DNA of 64,000 nt, from contig OZ244066.1 in assembly GCA_965215545.1 (NCBI GenBank), forward strand, positions 1,426,001 to 1,490,000, read 5' to 3'. Shown one piece after another: positions 43,897 through 52,742 of this stretch. This stretch comes from MPNP01 sp965215545 (lineage in GTDB: Bacteria; Pseudomonadota; Alphaproteobacteria; Rhodobacterales; Rhodobacteraceae). The notes under the pieces were generated by a model. The model saw nothing but the letters and a program-made list of their open reading frames with translations. It was not told the DNA's origin and did no database searches. A program made the position numbers and the translations under genes. Positions within the stretch are counted from its first letter, which is position 1; the number at the start of each line of letters is the position of its first letter.

Positions 43897-44919
43897 ATGT
43901 TCCGTATCCTGAGGACACCACTGATCATCATGATGACTCTCATGATGACCTGGGCCCAGACTGCCACGGCCGATGGCGAGGTCAATGTCTATTCCTACCG
44001 GCAACCTGAGCTGATCCTGCCCATGCTTGAGGCTTTTACAGAAGAGACCGGTATCGATGTGAATGTCTCTTTCCTGGATTCCGGTCTCGTCAAACGCCTC
44101 CAGCTTGAAGGCGATCGCACGCCGGCCGACCTCATCCTGACTGTCGATATTTCGCGTCTGCATGCTGCCGTGACAGGAGGCGTGACCCAACCGGTCCTCT
44201 CCGATGTTCTCAATGCCGCCATCCCGGCCCGGTATCGCGATGATGGCAACGAGTGGTTTGCCCTGACGCTGCGGGCCCGGGTCGTTTACGCGGCCAAGGA
44301 TCGTGTTCCGGTGGGGGCACTGACCCATTACGAGCAGCTCGCCGATCCGACCTGGCAGGGCCGCATCTGTACCCGGTCCGGCACTCACGCCTACAACCTC
44401 TCACTGATTGCAGCGCATATCGCCCATCATGGAGAAGAGGAAACACGGTCATGGCTTGAGGATATCAAGGCCAATCTGGCTCGCAAGCCCCAGGGCAATG
44501 ACCGGGCCCAGGTCAAGGCCATCTGGTCCGAAGAGTGCGACATCTCGGTCGGCAACACCTACTACATGGGCAAAATGCTCGAAAATGATGAGCAGCGGGC
44601 CTGGGCCAATTCCGTCCGTATCCTCTATCCGGTCTTTCAGGACGGTGGGACCCATATGAACATCTCGGGGATGGCCCTGGTCAAACATGCCCCCAACCGG
44701 GACAATGCCATCAGACTGATGGAGTTTCTCGTCACCAGGGCCGCCCAGCAACTCTATGCCGAAGATAATTTCGAATATCCGGTCCGCCCGGATGTTCCCC
44801 GATCAGCCCTGGTCTCCTCCTGGGGCGACTTCTCGGAGGATCATCTGTCTCTCAGCGCCATCGCCGCCCTGCGCCCCGCCGCCCTGCGCCTCGTTGAAGA
44901 TGTCGATTTCGATGGATGA
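43897..44919 (+). CDS. Iron(III) ABC transporter substrate-binding protein (FbpA-like)
   Basis: A 340-residue periplasmic binding protein of the FbpA/AfuA family, which captures ferric iron for an ABC importer. A signal peptide (IIMMTLMMTWAQTATA) precedes VNVYSYRQPELILPMLEAF, a usual family opening. Later come DLILTVDISRLHAA, WFALTLRARVVYAAKDRV and the iron-ligand Tyr region VGNTYYMGKM near residue 225. AAAGGAA precedes the ATG. No permease or ATPase is adjacent, so it is an orphan receptor here. Confidence 0.88.
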   Translation: MFRILRTPLIIMMTLMMTWAQTATADGEVNVYSYRQPELILPMLEAFTEETGIDVNVSFLDSGLVKRLQLEGDRTPADLILTVDISRLHAAVTGGVTQPVLSDVLNAAIPARYRDDGNEWFALTLRARVVYAAKDRVPVGALTHYEQLADPTWQGRICTRSGTHAYNLSLIAAHIAHHGEEETRSWLEDIKANLARKPQGNDRAQVKAIWSEECDISVGNTYYMGKMLENDEQRAWANSVRILYPVFQDGGTHMNISGMALVKHAPNRDNAIRLMEFLVTRAAQQLYAEDNFEYPVRPDVPRSALVSSWGDFSEDHLSLSAIAALRPAALRLVEDVDFDG

Positions 44920-45235
44920 CCCGCATGCGATGCGGATCATCCCCCCGCTTCTGCCTGCAAGTCCCCCGTGCCACTCTGAGGTGCAACGGTCGCACCGGGC
45001 CCACATCCTCGGGTAGAGACAGCCGAACGGCCTGACATTGTCAAGCGCAGGGCGCGCGTCGGCAGCATCTCCGTTCGAAACTGTCCTGGCCGATCTGTGT
45101 CGATGGGGTTGCGGTGGCGATGGGTGGCGCCTCCACGACTGCGCCCGCCGCCGTCCGTCTCCGGACGACGGGCAGCGGCAGTCCGCACCGACCGGAACGG
45201 TGCGGACTGCCACACTTCTGTCAGGGCGATGGCCG
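44920..45235. other. Intergenic segment with a strong stem-loop
   Basis: Contains palindromic element E (44961-44999). It also holds a 14-bp perfect stem (GGCAGTCCGCACCG at 45177-45190 with CGGTGCGGACTGCC at 45198-45211, loop ACCGGAA), 25 bp beyond the 3' end of the interrupted gene. It may terminate that gene. No gene seen. Confidence 0.5.
44961..44999 (-). repeat. Short palindromic dispersed element, copy E
   Basis: GTCCCCCGTGCCACTCTGAG followed by GTGCAACGGTCGC. On the minus strand it reads GCGACCGTTGCACCTCAGAG, then TGGCACGGGGG, the best match to copy B. Confidence 0.6.
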
Positions 45236-45563
45236 CTACCGGCATCCCCACATGTTCAGCCAATCGGTGTTGTCCTGGGTGGAGCTGAACAGGGGCCGGG
45301 TGGTCTTGCGCCCGCACCAGCAGTTGCGGACATCCTGTTGGGTGAGGGGGCTGATCGTGAAGCAGCCGGTTGATCCCTGCGTTGGGCCTGAAGCGATAGG
45401 GCTGGCCGCTATGGTGTAGGTGCCGCCGGTCATGAAGCAGCGGCGGGCAAACACCTGCTTCGGAATGGATCCTGACGAATTGGTAAAAACTTCCACATAA
45501 TAGTTGGTCTTCGCAGCCAGACTACTTCCGGTTAGACTTCCGCCTGCGTAGTTATTGCTAGTA

Positions 45564-46904
45564 TACCATCGTCATTGAATTGATGGATACAGCGACGTCA
45601 GCTTGATCCGGGCATCCTCGGTCCGGAACCGCCAGCACACCGGTGTCCTGTCGGCATTGCGCCGGGCCTGCCAGGCCGCCACCTCCCGCACCAGCGTCGC
45701 CCGGTCGGGGATCCGACGATTGAGGCACTGGCGGGACAGGACATTGATCTCGATCTCCGCCATGTTCAGCCAGCTGCCGTGTTTCGGTGTGTGATGGATC
45801 TCGAAGCGCTCGGCCAGGCGGCGGGCCTCGGCCGGCGGGAAGGTGTCGTAGAGTGTCGACAGGGTGTGGGTGTTGAGGTTGTCCATCACCAGCACGATCG
45901 TCTTGTCGGGGAAATGGGTGTCGGCGAGGTCCCTGAGGACATGGGCAAAGTCCTGCCGGGTCCTGCGGTCCGTGACCTTGACATGCCGCCAGCCCGCCAG
46001 GGGTGCGGTCAGCATGAAGAGGTTGGCCGTGCCGTTGCGCTCGTATTCGAAGTCGTAGGCGGCGGGCTGGCCCGGGGCGGTGGGCAGGGGCGTGCGGGTC
46101 TCCCTGGTCTGCTGGCGGGAGGTCTCATCGAGGCAGACCAGCACTTCATCGCTGGCGAAGTCCCGACTGTAGGTTTCCAGCACATCCTCCATGGCACAGA
46201 CGAAGTCGGCACTCGACTTGGGGGGAATGCACCAGCATTGGCTCAGCCAGGGCTTGAGACTGTTTTTTTGAGCGTCTTGTGGACGGTGGAGCGGGAGATG
46301 GTGTCCACGACCTTGAGGGCCACCAGCCGGTCGGCCAGCAGCTGCAGCGTCCACTGGGCCTGGCCTGCGGGTGGCTGTGAACAAGCGAGCATGGTCAGCG
46401 TTGCCTCGCCCGCCCCATCCAGGCGACGCGCCTTGCGGTTGACCTGCACCTTGCGTTCAAGAGCGGCGTCGACGCCGTCCAGCACACACTGCTTGCGCAC
46501 CCGTTCTACCGTTGCCGTCCCGACACCGAGGACATCGGCAATGTCGGCATCCCTGCGACGCCCTCCCGTGCGGTCGGTGTCGGCCAGGAGGAGGATATGG
46601 GCCCGCTTGCGGCGTTCCTTTGACCCCTTGCCGCTGTCGATGATCGCCTGGAGTTGGGTGCGCTCGTCGGTTGCCAGTGTCACCCTGTAGATCTTGCGGC
46701 CTGCTGTGACGGGTGGCGCCGCTTGGGTCGTCGTGTTGTCTGCTGTCATGGGTCCCTGCCTTTGGTTGTCTGTCTGCCCCGATGGGCCGCCCCGCGGCGG
46801 CCCATCGGGGCGACGTGTGCTTGATTGGGGCCGCGATTAGACGAGATCGTCACGGATTGGAAGCGTGCGGGCCATCAAATGGCATCAATTCGATGACGAC
46901 GGGA
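45564..46904 (-). mobile_element. IS630-family insertion sequence, complete
   Basis: A 1,341-bp element flanked by the TA target duplication typical of IS630 (45562-45563 and 46905-46906). The terminal inverted repeats are TACCATCGTCATTGAATTGA at the left and TCCCGTCGTCATCGAATTGA at the right end (reverse complement), with three mismatches over 22 bp. It encodes one transposase in two frames. Both ends and the target are intact, so the insertion looks recent. Confidence 0.9.
45572..46749 (-). CDS. IS630-family transposase (two frames, -1 frameshift)
   Basis: The first frame (46749-46243) encodes the helix-turn-helix N-terminus (TLATDERTQLQAIIDSG, DIADVLGVGTATVERVRKQ). The second frame (ending 45572) encodes the DDE catalytic domain: VCLDETS, VLVMDNLNTH and GSWLNMAEIEINVLSRQCL supply the Asp, Asp and Glu. 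The frames meet at an A7 run (T7 at 46263-46269 on the plus strand). A -1 slip there joins K-K to NSLKPWLS. This is the arrangement expected for programmed frameshifting in this family. The combined length is about 392 residues. Confidence 0.85.
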
Positions 46905-47499
46905 TACTAGAGCTAATTCTAGGGGCTGCTTGCGTACTCCCAACCACCTCTTTTGTGTTGGCATCGAAAACAGCTAACCACAAATCCGCGAATGCAGGCG
47001 GTGCCACATCGCCAAGCCGCCCGACGTATTGGTTCCATGTGATGGCCGGTGCCGAGTAGGTCACGCTGGTTGTGGACAAGGCCGTGATGGGGAGATTCGC
47101 CGCATTGACCTCTTCTTCTTGATTGAGGCAAGTCGTGGGACCGTCTCGGCCGTTGCTGGTGACGGTCGTCTGCGCCGTGGCCGGCACCGCCAGCCCGGCC
47201 AGCAGCAGCAGGAGCAGGGGGGTTCTTAACTTAGGGGGGGCAATGAACCTTGAATCATCATAAATCCTCCAGTTGTGGGGTGGCCGTCATTCTACGATCC
47301 TTGTCGTCGGAAGGCAAGAGGGAATTTCAGAGTGAGGCACGACCGGTGTGTTCCATGGTCTTGACGCCGGTCCCGACGGTTGGCAATGGCGCGGTCACGC
47401 TGTGCGTGACCGCGGCGCAGGCCGGCTGATTGGCCAGCCGAGGCGGGGTGCGTCAAGCCCATGGTATCCTCAGAGCGGAAGTGGGGATCGATAGCCAAG

Positions 47500-48858
47500 A
47501 TGAGTCCATTGACCAATCGCATCAAGGCGATACGTTTGCCGGTCCAACAGGGTCCTGCGGCCTGGAACACAATTCTCGGTCATCAGGGTCCTCCACAGTC
47601 ACTGCAGACAGATGGCTTGGCCGACATTGCGGTGGTGGGTGCGGGATTTGCGGGATTGTCTGCAGCCCGTCGACTTCTGCAAATCGAGGACCATCTGAAG
47701 GTAAGCGTGCTCGAGGCGGGGCGGATTGCCGAAGGCGCATCAGGGCGGAATTCAGGTTTCATGATAGACCTGCCGCACGACATAGCTTCGGATGACTACT
47801 CCGGCAAAAGTCTTCAGGTCGACCGAAACCAGATTGTCCTCAACAGGATGGCGATCCGCTTTGCCGATGAGTCTGTAGAGGAATACGGAATTGATCATAA
47901 CTATTTCGACAAGTCGGGAAAAATCAACGGAGCAGCCAGTAACCGTGCTCATCAGCGCAATCTTAGCTATGCTGAAAACTTGAACGCGCTGGATGAGCCA
48001 CATGAGATCCTTGATCACAAGCAAATGCTGGAATGGACCGGCAGCAGCCACTACCAGTCAGGACTCTTCACTCCGGGCACCGTGATGCTCCAACCCGCTG
48101 GATATATTCGCTCTCTCGCCAGTGGACTTGAAGGGATCGGAGTAACAATCTACGAAAATTCACCGGTCCGGATCATTGAGCGCTCCGGCAATTTGTGGAA
48201 ACTGACAACGCCCCAAGGGACGATTTCTGCAGAGCGTGTCATTCTCGCGGTTAACGGCCAGCTTGAGAGTTTCGGGTTGATGAGACATCGCTTGATGCAT
48301 GTTTTTCTTTACGCATCCTTGACCACAGAAATTGATTCTCAAACGCTTCGCACAATTGGTGGAAAACCAAGATGGGCATTGACGCCCTCAGATCCAATGG
48401 GGACTTCCATACGTCGTATCGATGCTTCCCTGGGTGGAAACCGCATCTTGACCAGAACGTGCGCTTCGCTTCGTCCGAATATGGCAGTTGGCAACAGAGA
48501 TGTTGCGCGGGCGGCAAAAATCCATCACAAAAAGTTTGTCCGACGCTTCCCCGAACTGACTGGCATCAAGCAGGAATTTACGTGGGCCGGGCACTTGTGT
48601 CTGACACGGAATTCGGTTGCCGTGGTGCATGAAATTGAACAGAACATGTTCGCCGCCTGCGTGCAAAATGGCCTAGGTGCTGTTCGCGGTACACTCACCG
48701 GAATCGCCGCTGCAGAGCTCGCATGCGGTATTTCAAGTCCAATTACCAAGCACTTCACATCAGAGTCCGATCCAGTTCGACTTCCACCTGAGCCATTGGC
48801 GACCTGGGGTGCCAACGCCTGGATACGATTTCGCGAATGGCAAGCGAGAGATGAATAA
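47500..48858 (+). CDS. FAD-dependent oxidoreductase (DAO family)
   Basis: A flavoprotein of about 452 residues of the D-amino-acid-oxidase/glycine-oxidase fold. The Rossmann motif is IAVVGAGFAGLSAARRLL near residue 42, with EGASGRNSGFMIDLPHD, a typical FAD contact, behind it. The C-terminus carries FAACVQNGLGAVRGTLTGIAAAEL. Such enzymes oxidise secondary or primary amines; the substrate is unknown. ATG 47461 (13 residues earlier) is an alternative start. Its AT-richer codon use and isolation beside the IS-damaged gene suggest acquired DNA. Confidence 0.82.
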   Translation: MSPLTNRIKAIRLPVQQGPAAWNTILGHQGPPQSLQTDGLADIAVVGAGFAGLSAARRLLQIEDHLKVSVLEAGRIAEGASGRNSGFMIDLPHDIASDDYSGKSLQVDRNQIVLNRMAIRFADESVEEYGIDHNYFDKSGKINGAASNRAHQRNLSYAENLNALDEPHEILDHKQMLEWTGSSHYQSGLFTPGTVMLQPAGYIRSLASGLEGIGVTIYENSPVRIIERSGNLWKLTTPQGTISAERVILAVNGQLESFGLMRHRLMHVFLYASLTTEIDSQTLRTIGGKPRWALTPSDPMGTSIRRIDASLGGNRILTRTCASLRPNMAVGNRDVARAAKIHHKKFVRRFPELTGIKQEFTWAGHLCLTRNSVAVVHEIEQNMFAACVQNGLGAVRGTLTGIAAAELACGISSPITKHFTSESDPVRLPPEPLATWGANAWIRFREWQARDE

Positions 48859-49894
48859 CCTGATTCAGGATAACAACCAGTGTTGGGTTGGGTACAGGAA
48901 GGGGGCAGGATTCTGCGTTGATATGGATTGAACGCTGCGGTGTCTCTGTCATGGCATCTTGGGACTCCTCGCATCATCATGGCCGGGTCGGGATGCAGGC
49001 AGCGATCGCGGTGGTGGATCACACCGATATTCGCGGGTGGAGACCGCCAGACATCACGTACGTCACGGCACTGCCTCTCTCCAAGATCACGGGTCGCAGG
49101 CCGCAGACTGTGCCGCATGGCGTCGTCGAGGGGTCTCCTTCCCAGCTGCCTGCATCCTGACTCGGTCATGGTCATGGTCCGCGTACCCTCAGGCCAGGGC
49201 CCGGCTGGCCTGCGGTCGTGCGTTGACCGCACAGACGATGGCCCCGAAGATCCCCACACGCGCCCGGGCGACGGCTGTGGTGACCGTGCACGGCACTGAG
49301 GCGGCTGTCGCGCGCGCAGAGGTGCCCGGAGGGTCGTCGGGAGGTGACCTGCACCACCACCCTATCAATCCCGCACACCTGTAGCCGGATCAGTTTCATG
49401 TCAGACTGTTCCACACCATGCAGATTGGCATGCAACAGATATCGGCAGAGACGGAGAGCTGGTTTGTCAAGGCCTGCACCACGCCAGGGCAGACGTGCTC
49501 AGCCCTGGCCCGCGGGCTCTGCGAAGTCATGGACTGACCGGCTGCCGGCGGTGACCTGTGCCGCACCTCGGTCCGCAAGAAGCTGCCCCGGCTGGCCGCT
49601 GTCAGCACCGGGGGCATGGTCCCTGACACCGGTCACGGATGGCGATGACCGCCGCCGCTGGGAGGCCATGATGGCTACGCATCACCCCGCAAGATGGTCC
49701 CGCCCGCAGGGGGTCACGGACACGATGATGGATGCCGGGGTTGAACCTTGCCCCGGGGGCAGGAGGCGGTGGCAATGATCCCGGGTGCGCATGCCCGACG
49801 AGGCGTCGGGGGCCTTGCCCGATTGCCTGGGAATTGCCAATATGGAGATCCTGTCTGCGGGCAGGGACGACCGGAGACATGATGAGGTCAAGCG
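48859..49894. other. Decayed DNA with no intact gene
   Basis: About 1 kb in which no frame carries continuous family similarity. The only recognisable piece is the DruA-like fragment at 49421-49648. The high GC and short broken frames look like eroded coding sequence. Confidence 0.45.
49421..49648 (+). pseudogene. Fragment of a DruA/DUF4338-type gene
   Basis: Seventy-five codons read TESWFVKACTTPGQTCSALARGLCEVMD, then a TGA at 49535 in place of an expected Trp codon, then PAAGGDLCRTSVRKKLPRLAA. This is the conserved N-terminal region of DUF4338/DruA proteins, which occur in transposon-like genes and in the Druantia anti-phage system. The catalytic remainder is absent. Weak evidence, based on motif memory only. 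Confidence 0.45.
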
Positions 49895-50239
49895 ATGCAT
49901 TATCCATTTCTGGTGTTGACACTTCTTCTGGTGTCGGGTGCTGCAGTCCTGGCACATCCAGACTCCGAAATCCATGTGCACACAGGACCCTACGATGCGA
50001 TGAATACGGACTTGCCGGCTTCCGATCTGGAGATCACCTGGACCGAACCACCCGAAGGGGTGATGATCGAGTGTCCGACGATTCCGGATGCTCCTGACAG
50101 CGAGAGCATGCAGCAGATTGTCGTGATCCTGGAGACCATGGAGGGCAGCGAACATCTCCAGCGTGCCCTTTATCAGGCCCTGTCCAACCTGGTTCATTAC
50201 CGGATGCATGCCATCGACTGCCTGCAGGGGCTGCAATAG
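49895..50239 (+). CDS. Small secreted protein of unknown function
   Basis: A 114-residue protein with a clear signal peptide (FLVLTLLLVSGAAVLA, cleavage likely after AHP region near residue 21). The mature part of about 93 residues is acidic and has two Cys (ECPTI and DCLQG), which may form a disulfide. The C-terminal half is predicted helical (EHLQRALYQALSNLVHYRMH). I do not recognise a family. It is convergent with tupA. Confidence 0.6.
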   Translation: MHYPFLVLTLLLVSGAAVLAHPDSEIHVHTGPYDAMNTDLPASDLEITWTEPPEGVMIECPTIPDAPDSESMQQIVVILETMEGSEHLQRALYQALSNLVHYRMHAIDCLQGLQ

Positions 50240-50349
50240 CGCCCCCGGGGGTTGTGTCTGGCCTGATGTGCCGCACGGATCGCCATTCGTGACGGGCGGC
50301 GGTCCGGGACGCCGTTGCCGCCGGTCGGCCTGATGCCAACAGTTCGGGT

Positions 50350-51198
50350 TCAGAGGCAGGCGGGATTGCTGACGAATAGTGCCTGACCGGCAACCGTATA
50401 GTCATCGATCAGCCTGCTGGCCCGGGGACCGGTGAGCCAGTCTTCGAGGGTTTGGGTCAGTGTTCCCTGGACGTGGTCATGGCGGTCGGGATTGACCCGG
50501 ATGAAACTGTACTGATTGAAGAGGACCGGGTCTTTTTCAAGGAGCAGCGTGAGACCACCGGGATTGCCGAAGGTGAGCCAGCTGGCCCGGTCCGTCAGGA
50601 TGTAGGCATCAAGAGCACTCGCGGCATTGAGGGCTGCCCCCATCCCGGCCCCCACATCCTTGTACCAGTTGCCAAACGAGTCCGGCTTGCGGGCGGCGGA
50701 CTGCCAGAGTTGGATCTCGCGCATGTGGGTGCCACTGTTGTCCCCCCGGCTGATGAAATCCGCGCCGACCTCGGCGATCTGCCGGAAGGCAGTGCGGGCA
50801 TCGGGCGCTGTGGCGACCCTGGCCGGGTCGGAGGCCGGGCCGAGGATGACAAAATCGTTGAACATGATCAGGCAGCGCCGGACGCCATACCCTGCGGCGA
50901 CAAAGGCGTCCTCGGCCGCAGGAGCATGGACGAGGACGGCATCCACGTCACCATTGCGTCCAAGGCCGAGAGCCTGGCCGGTGCCAACGATCAGGAGGTG
51001 GACATCGATCCCGAGATCCCGCCGGATGGCAGGCAGGAGGACTGTGCCAATGCCGGAATTGTGGAATGATGTCGTCACGGCCAGACGCAGCGACCTGGCC
51101 TCCGACCCGGTCGCGATGATCAGACAGAGGCCCAGGGCCAGGATCGGCAGGAACAGCCCCCTCCGGCCGGCCATCCTTGCCGGGACAGGGATCCTCAT
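50350..51198 (-). CDS. tupA: Tungstate ABC transporter substrate-binding protein
   Basis: A 282-residue periplasmic oxyanion receptor of the TupA type. After a signal peptide (LFLPILALGLCLIIATGSEA) the mature protein reads LRLAVTTSFHNSGIGTVLLPAI. The specific segments IVGTGQALGLGRNGDVDAVLVHAPAAEDAF, RCLIMFNDFVILGP and FISRGDNSGTHMRE then follow. These separate TupA from molybdate ModA proteins. Its start overlaps the end of tupC. It probably supplies tungstate for a tungsten-dependent formate dehydrogenase or aldehyde oxidoreductase encoded elsewhere (inference). Confidence 0.9.
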   Translation of the reverse strand: MRIPVPARMAGRRGLFLPILALGLCLIIATGSEARSLRLAVTTSFHNSGIGTVLLPAIRRDLGIDVHLLIVGTGQALGLGRNGDVDAVLVHAPAAEDAFVAAGYGVRRCLIMFNDFVILGPASDPARVATAPDARTAFRQIAEVGADFISRGDNSGTHMREIQLWQSAARKPDSFGNWYKDVGAGMGAALNAASALDAYILTDRASWLTFGNPGGLTLLLEKDPVLFNQYSFIRVNPDRHDHVQGTLTQTLEDWLTGPRASRLIDDYTVAGQALFVSNPACL

Positions 51199-51911
51199 GT
51201 GACGATATCACCGGCCAGGAAGCGCACGGCCTCGGGGGTGGTGGGCCCGGCAAAGAAAGATGCAGCGTCGGCGGCTTCGTGAATATGGCCATCAAGCAGG
51301 AACAGGACATGGTCGGCGAGGCGCCTGGCCTGGCCAAGGTCATGCGTCGACAGGACGATCTTGGTGCCATTGGCGCGGGTTTCCGCAAGCAGCGTCTCGA
51401 TGGTCCGGGTGGCCCGGCCATCGAGATTGGCGCAGGGCTCGTCAAGGAAGAGAATCTCCGGTTCGCTGATCAGGGCCCTGGCAAGCGCGAGTTTCTGTTG
51501 CTCACCGCCGGAGATCCGGGCTGCCGGCTGGTCGAGGATCTGATCGAGCTGGAAACGTTCGGCAAAGGCCACAGCCCGGCTGCGGGCCGTGGGCCGCGCG
51601 AGACCCCGCAGGATGAGCGGGAAGGCCAGGTTGTTGCAGACCGTGCGCCGCAGGATGATCGGTGTCTGGAACACGAAGGATTGTCGTGTCCGTACATCCT
51701 GTCCGCCTGCCGACCAGGCCAGGGCGCCGGAATGGATGGGCTCCAGACCGTGCATCATGCGCAGCAGGGTGGTCTTGCCGGCGCCGTTGGGGCCAATGAT
51801 GACCAGGATCCCGTTGGCATCAATGTCAAGATCGATCGGGCCGATCAGCCGTTTGCCGGCACGGATGACCTCGGCATCCCGGATCCTGAGGGGCAGGAGG
51901 GGCCCTACCAC
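51195..51911 (-). CDS. tupC: Tungstate ABC transporter ATP-binding protein
   Basis: A 238-residue ABC ATPase. Walker A is GPNGAGKTTLL near residue 38, the signature ISGGEQQKLALARAL near 135 and Walker B with its neighbour ILFLDEPCANLD near 155, followed by the switch His in LSTHDLGQARRLADHV. It lacks the C-terminal mop domain of ModC, as expected for TupC. It overlaps tupB by 7 bp upstream and tupA by 4 bp downstream, forming one operon. Confidence 0.92.
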   Translation of the reverse strand: MVGPLLPLRIRDAEVIRAGKRLIGPIDLDIDANGILVIIGPNGAGKTTLLRMMHGLEPIHSGALAWSAGGQDVRTRQSFVFQTPIILRRTVCNNLAFPLILRGLARPTARSRAVAFAERFQLDQILDQPAARISGGEQQKLALARALISEPEILFLDEPCANLDGRATRTIETLLAETRANGTKIVLSTHDLGQARRLADHVLFLLDGHIHEAADAASFFAGPTTPEAVRFLAGDIVT

Positions 51912-52609
51912 AGGTTGGACCTTTCGGTGCGCAGGAGGCTGTGGATGAGGATGTTGACCAGGACTGCGAGCAGAATCAGGATGAAACCAAGACCGAGGGC
52001 AAAGGCAAAGTTGCCCTTGCTGGTCTCGAGGGCAATGGCCGTGGTCAGCACCCGTGTGGCCTGGTCGATATTGCCACCGACGATCATGATGGCACCCACC
52101 TCACCAATGGCCCGTCCAAAGCCGGCCAGGGAGGCGGTGAGCAGCGACCGTTGTCCATCGCGGATCAGTGTGCCCATCCTCTGCCATTTCGAGGCGTTCA
52201 GGGAAATCAGAAGATCCTGGTACTCCTCCCACACATCCCGGATTCCCTGGTGGCTGATCGAGATGATCAGGGGGATGGCAATGATCATCTGGGCGATGAT
52301 CATGACCGTCGGGGTATACAGCAGGCCCAGCACGCCAAGCGGCCCGGCCCGGCTGAAGAGGATGTAGACCAGCAGCCCCACGACGACCGGAGGCAGGCCC
52401 ATCAGCGCATTGACGATGGCGATCACGTAGCGCCGACCGGAAAAGCGGGTCAGGGCCAGCCAGATACCGACCGGGATCCCGAGGCAGGTGGCGAGGGCCA
52501 CGGCGGTCAGCGACACATGAAGCGAGCGCAGGGTGATGGTGACGAGATCCCGGTCCAGGGTGACAAGCAGGCGCCCGGCTTCGGCAATGCCGGTTGACAG
52601 ATCATTCAC
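51905..52609 (-). CDS. tupB: Tungstate ABC transporter permease
   Basis: A 234-residue inner-membrane permease with five to six hydrophobic helices. The binding-protein-dependent transport loop (EAA-type) appears as EEYQDLLISLNASKWQRMGTLI, followed by GFGRAIGEVGAIMIVGGNI, characteristic of the TupB/sulfate-type permeases. First gene of tupBCA on the minus strand, divergent from parC across a 133-bp gap that contains a perfect 8-bp stem-loop. Confidence 0.92.
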   Translation of the reverse strand: MNDLSTGIAEAGRLLVTLDRDLVTITLRSLHVSLTAVALATCLGIPVGIWLALTRFSGRRYVIAIVNALMGLPPVVVGLLVYILFSRAGPLGVLGLLYTPTVMIIAQMIIAIPLIISISHQGIRDVWEEYQDLLISLNASKWQRMGTLIRDGQRSLLTASLAGFGRAIGEVGAIMIVGGNIDQATRVLTTAIALETSKGNFAFALGLGFILILLAVLVNILIHSLLRTERSNLW

Positions 52610-52664
52610 GATGCCGACCTCGTGCCGGCAGCGGGACGCCGTCCGCGGCAGCAGGAGTCATCGC

Positions 52665-52688
52665 CCACCGGAGCCCGGGGTCCGGTGG
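52665..52688. other. Stem-loop between tupB and parC
   Basis: CCACCGGA at 52665-52672 pairs with TCCGGTGG at 52681-52688 around GCCCGGGG. It lies in the divergent promoter region, about 55 bp before tupB. It could be an operator or a leader hairpin; I cannot match it to a known Moco/Tuco riboswitch. Confidence 0.3.
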
Positions 52689-52742
52689 CAGGATGGCTGT
52701 CCGGGCTTTGTGTCCGGGGATGATATTGGGTAGGTTTGGGCC

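Larger units (their letters stand above)
45236..47261 (-). pseudogene. Secreted-protein gene interrupted by an IS630-family element
   Basis: The 5' part (47261-46905) encodes a signal peptide (LLLLLLAGLAVPATAQ) and about 90 further residues ending TQAAPRISSS. The 3' part (45563-45236) continues TSNNYAGGSLTGSSL, then YYVEVFTNSSG...KQVFARRCF, to a stop at 45236. Removing the element and one TA copy joins the two halves exactly in frame. A second lesion lies near the start. The ATG with GGAGGA behind it is one base out of frame with the signal peptide because of a C7 tract (G7 at 47234-47240 on the plus strand); eight C would restore the frame. I do not recognise the family. Confidence 0.7.

Noticed and set aside
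48959..49384. Frames of 120-245 codons in 48525-49384 on both strands.
   Set aside because: No family similarity, composition like GC-rich noise, and partly antisense to the FAD oxidoreductase.
52610..52742. Molybdenum/tungsten cofactor riboswitch in front of tupB.
   Set aside because: Only one isolated 8-bp stem is visible and the conserved multi-stem architecture cannot be traced.
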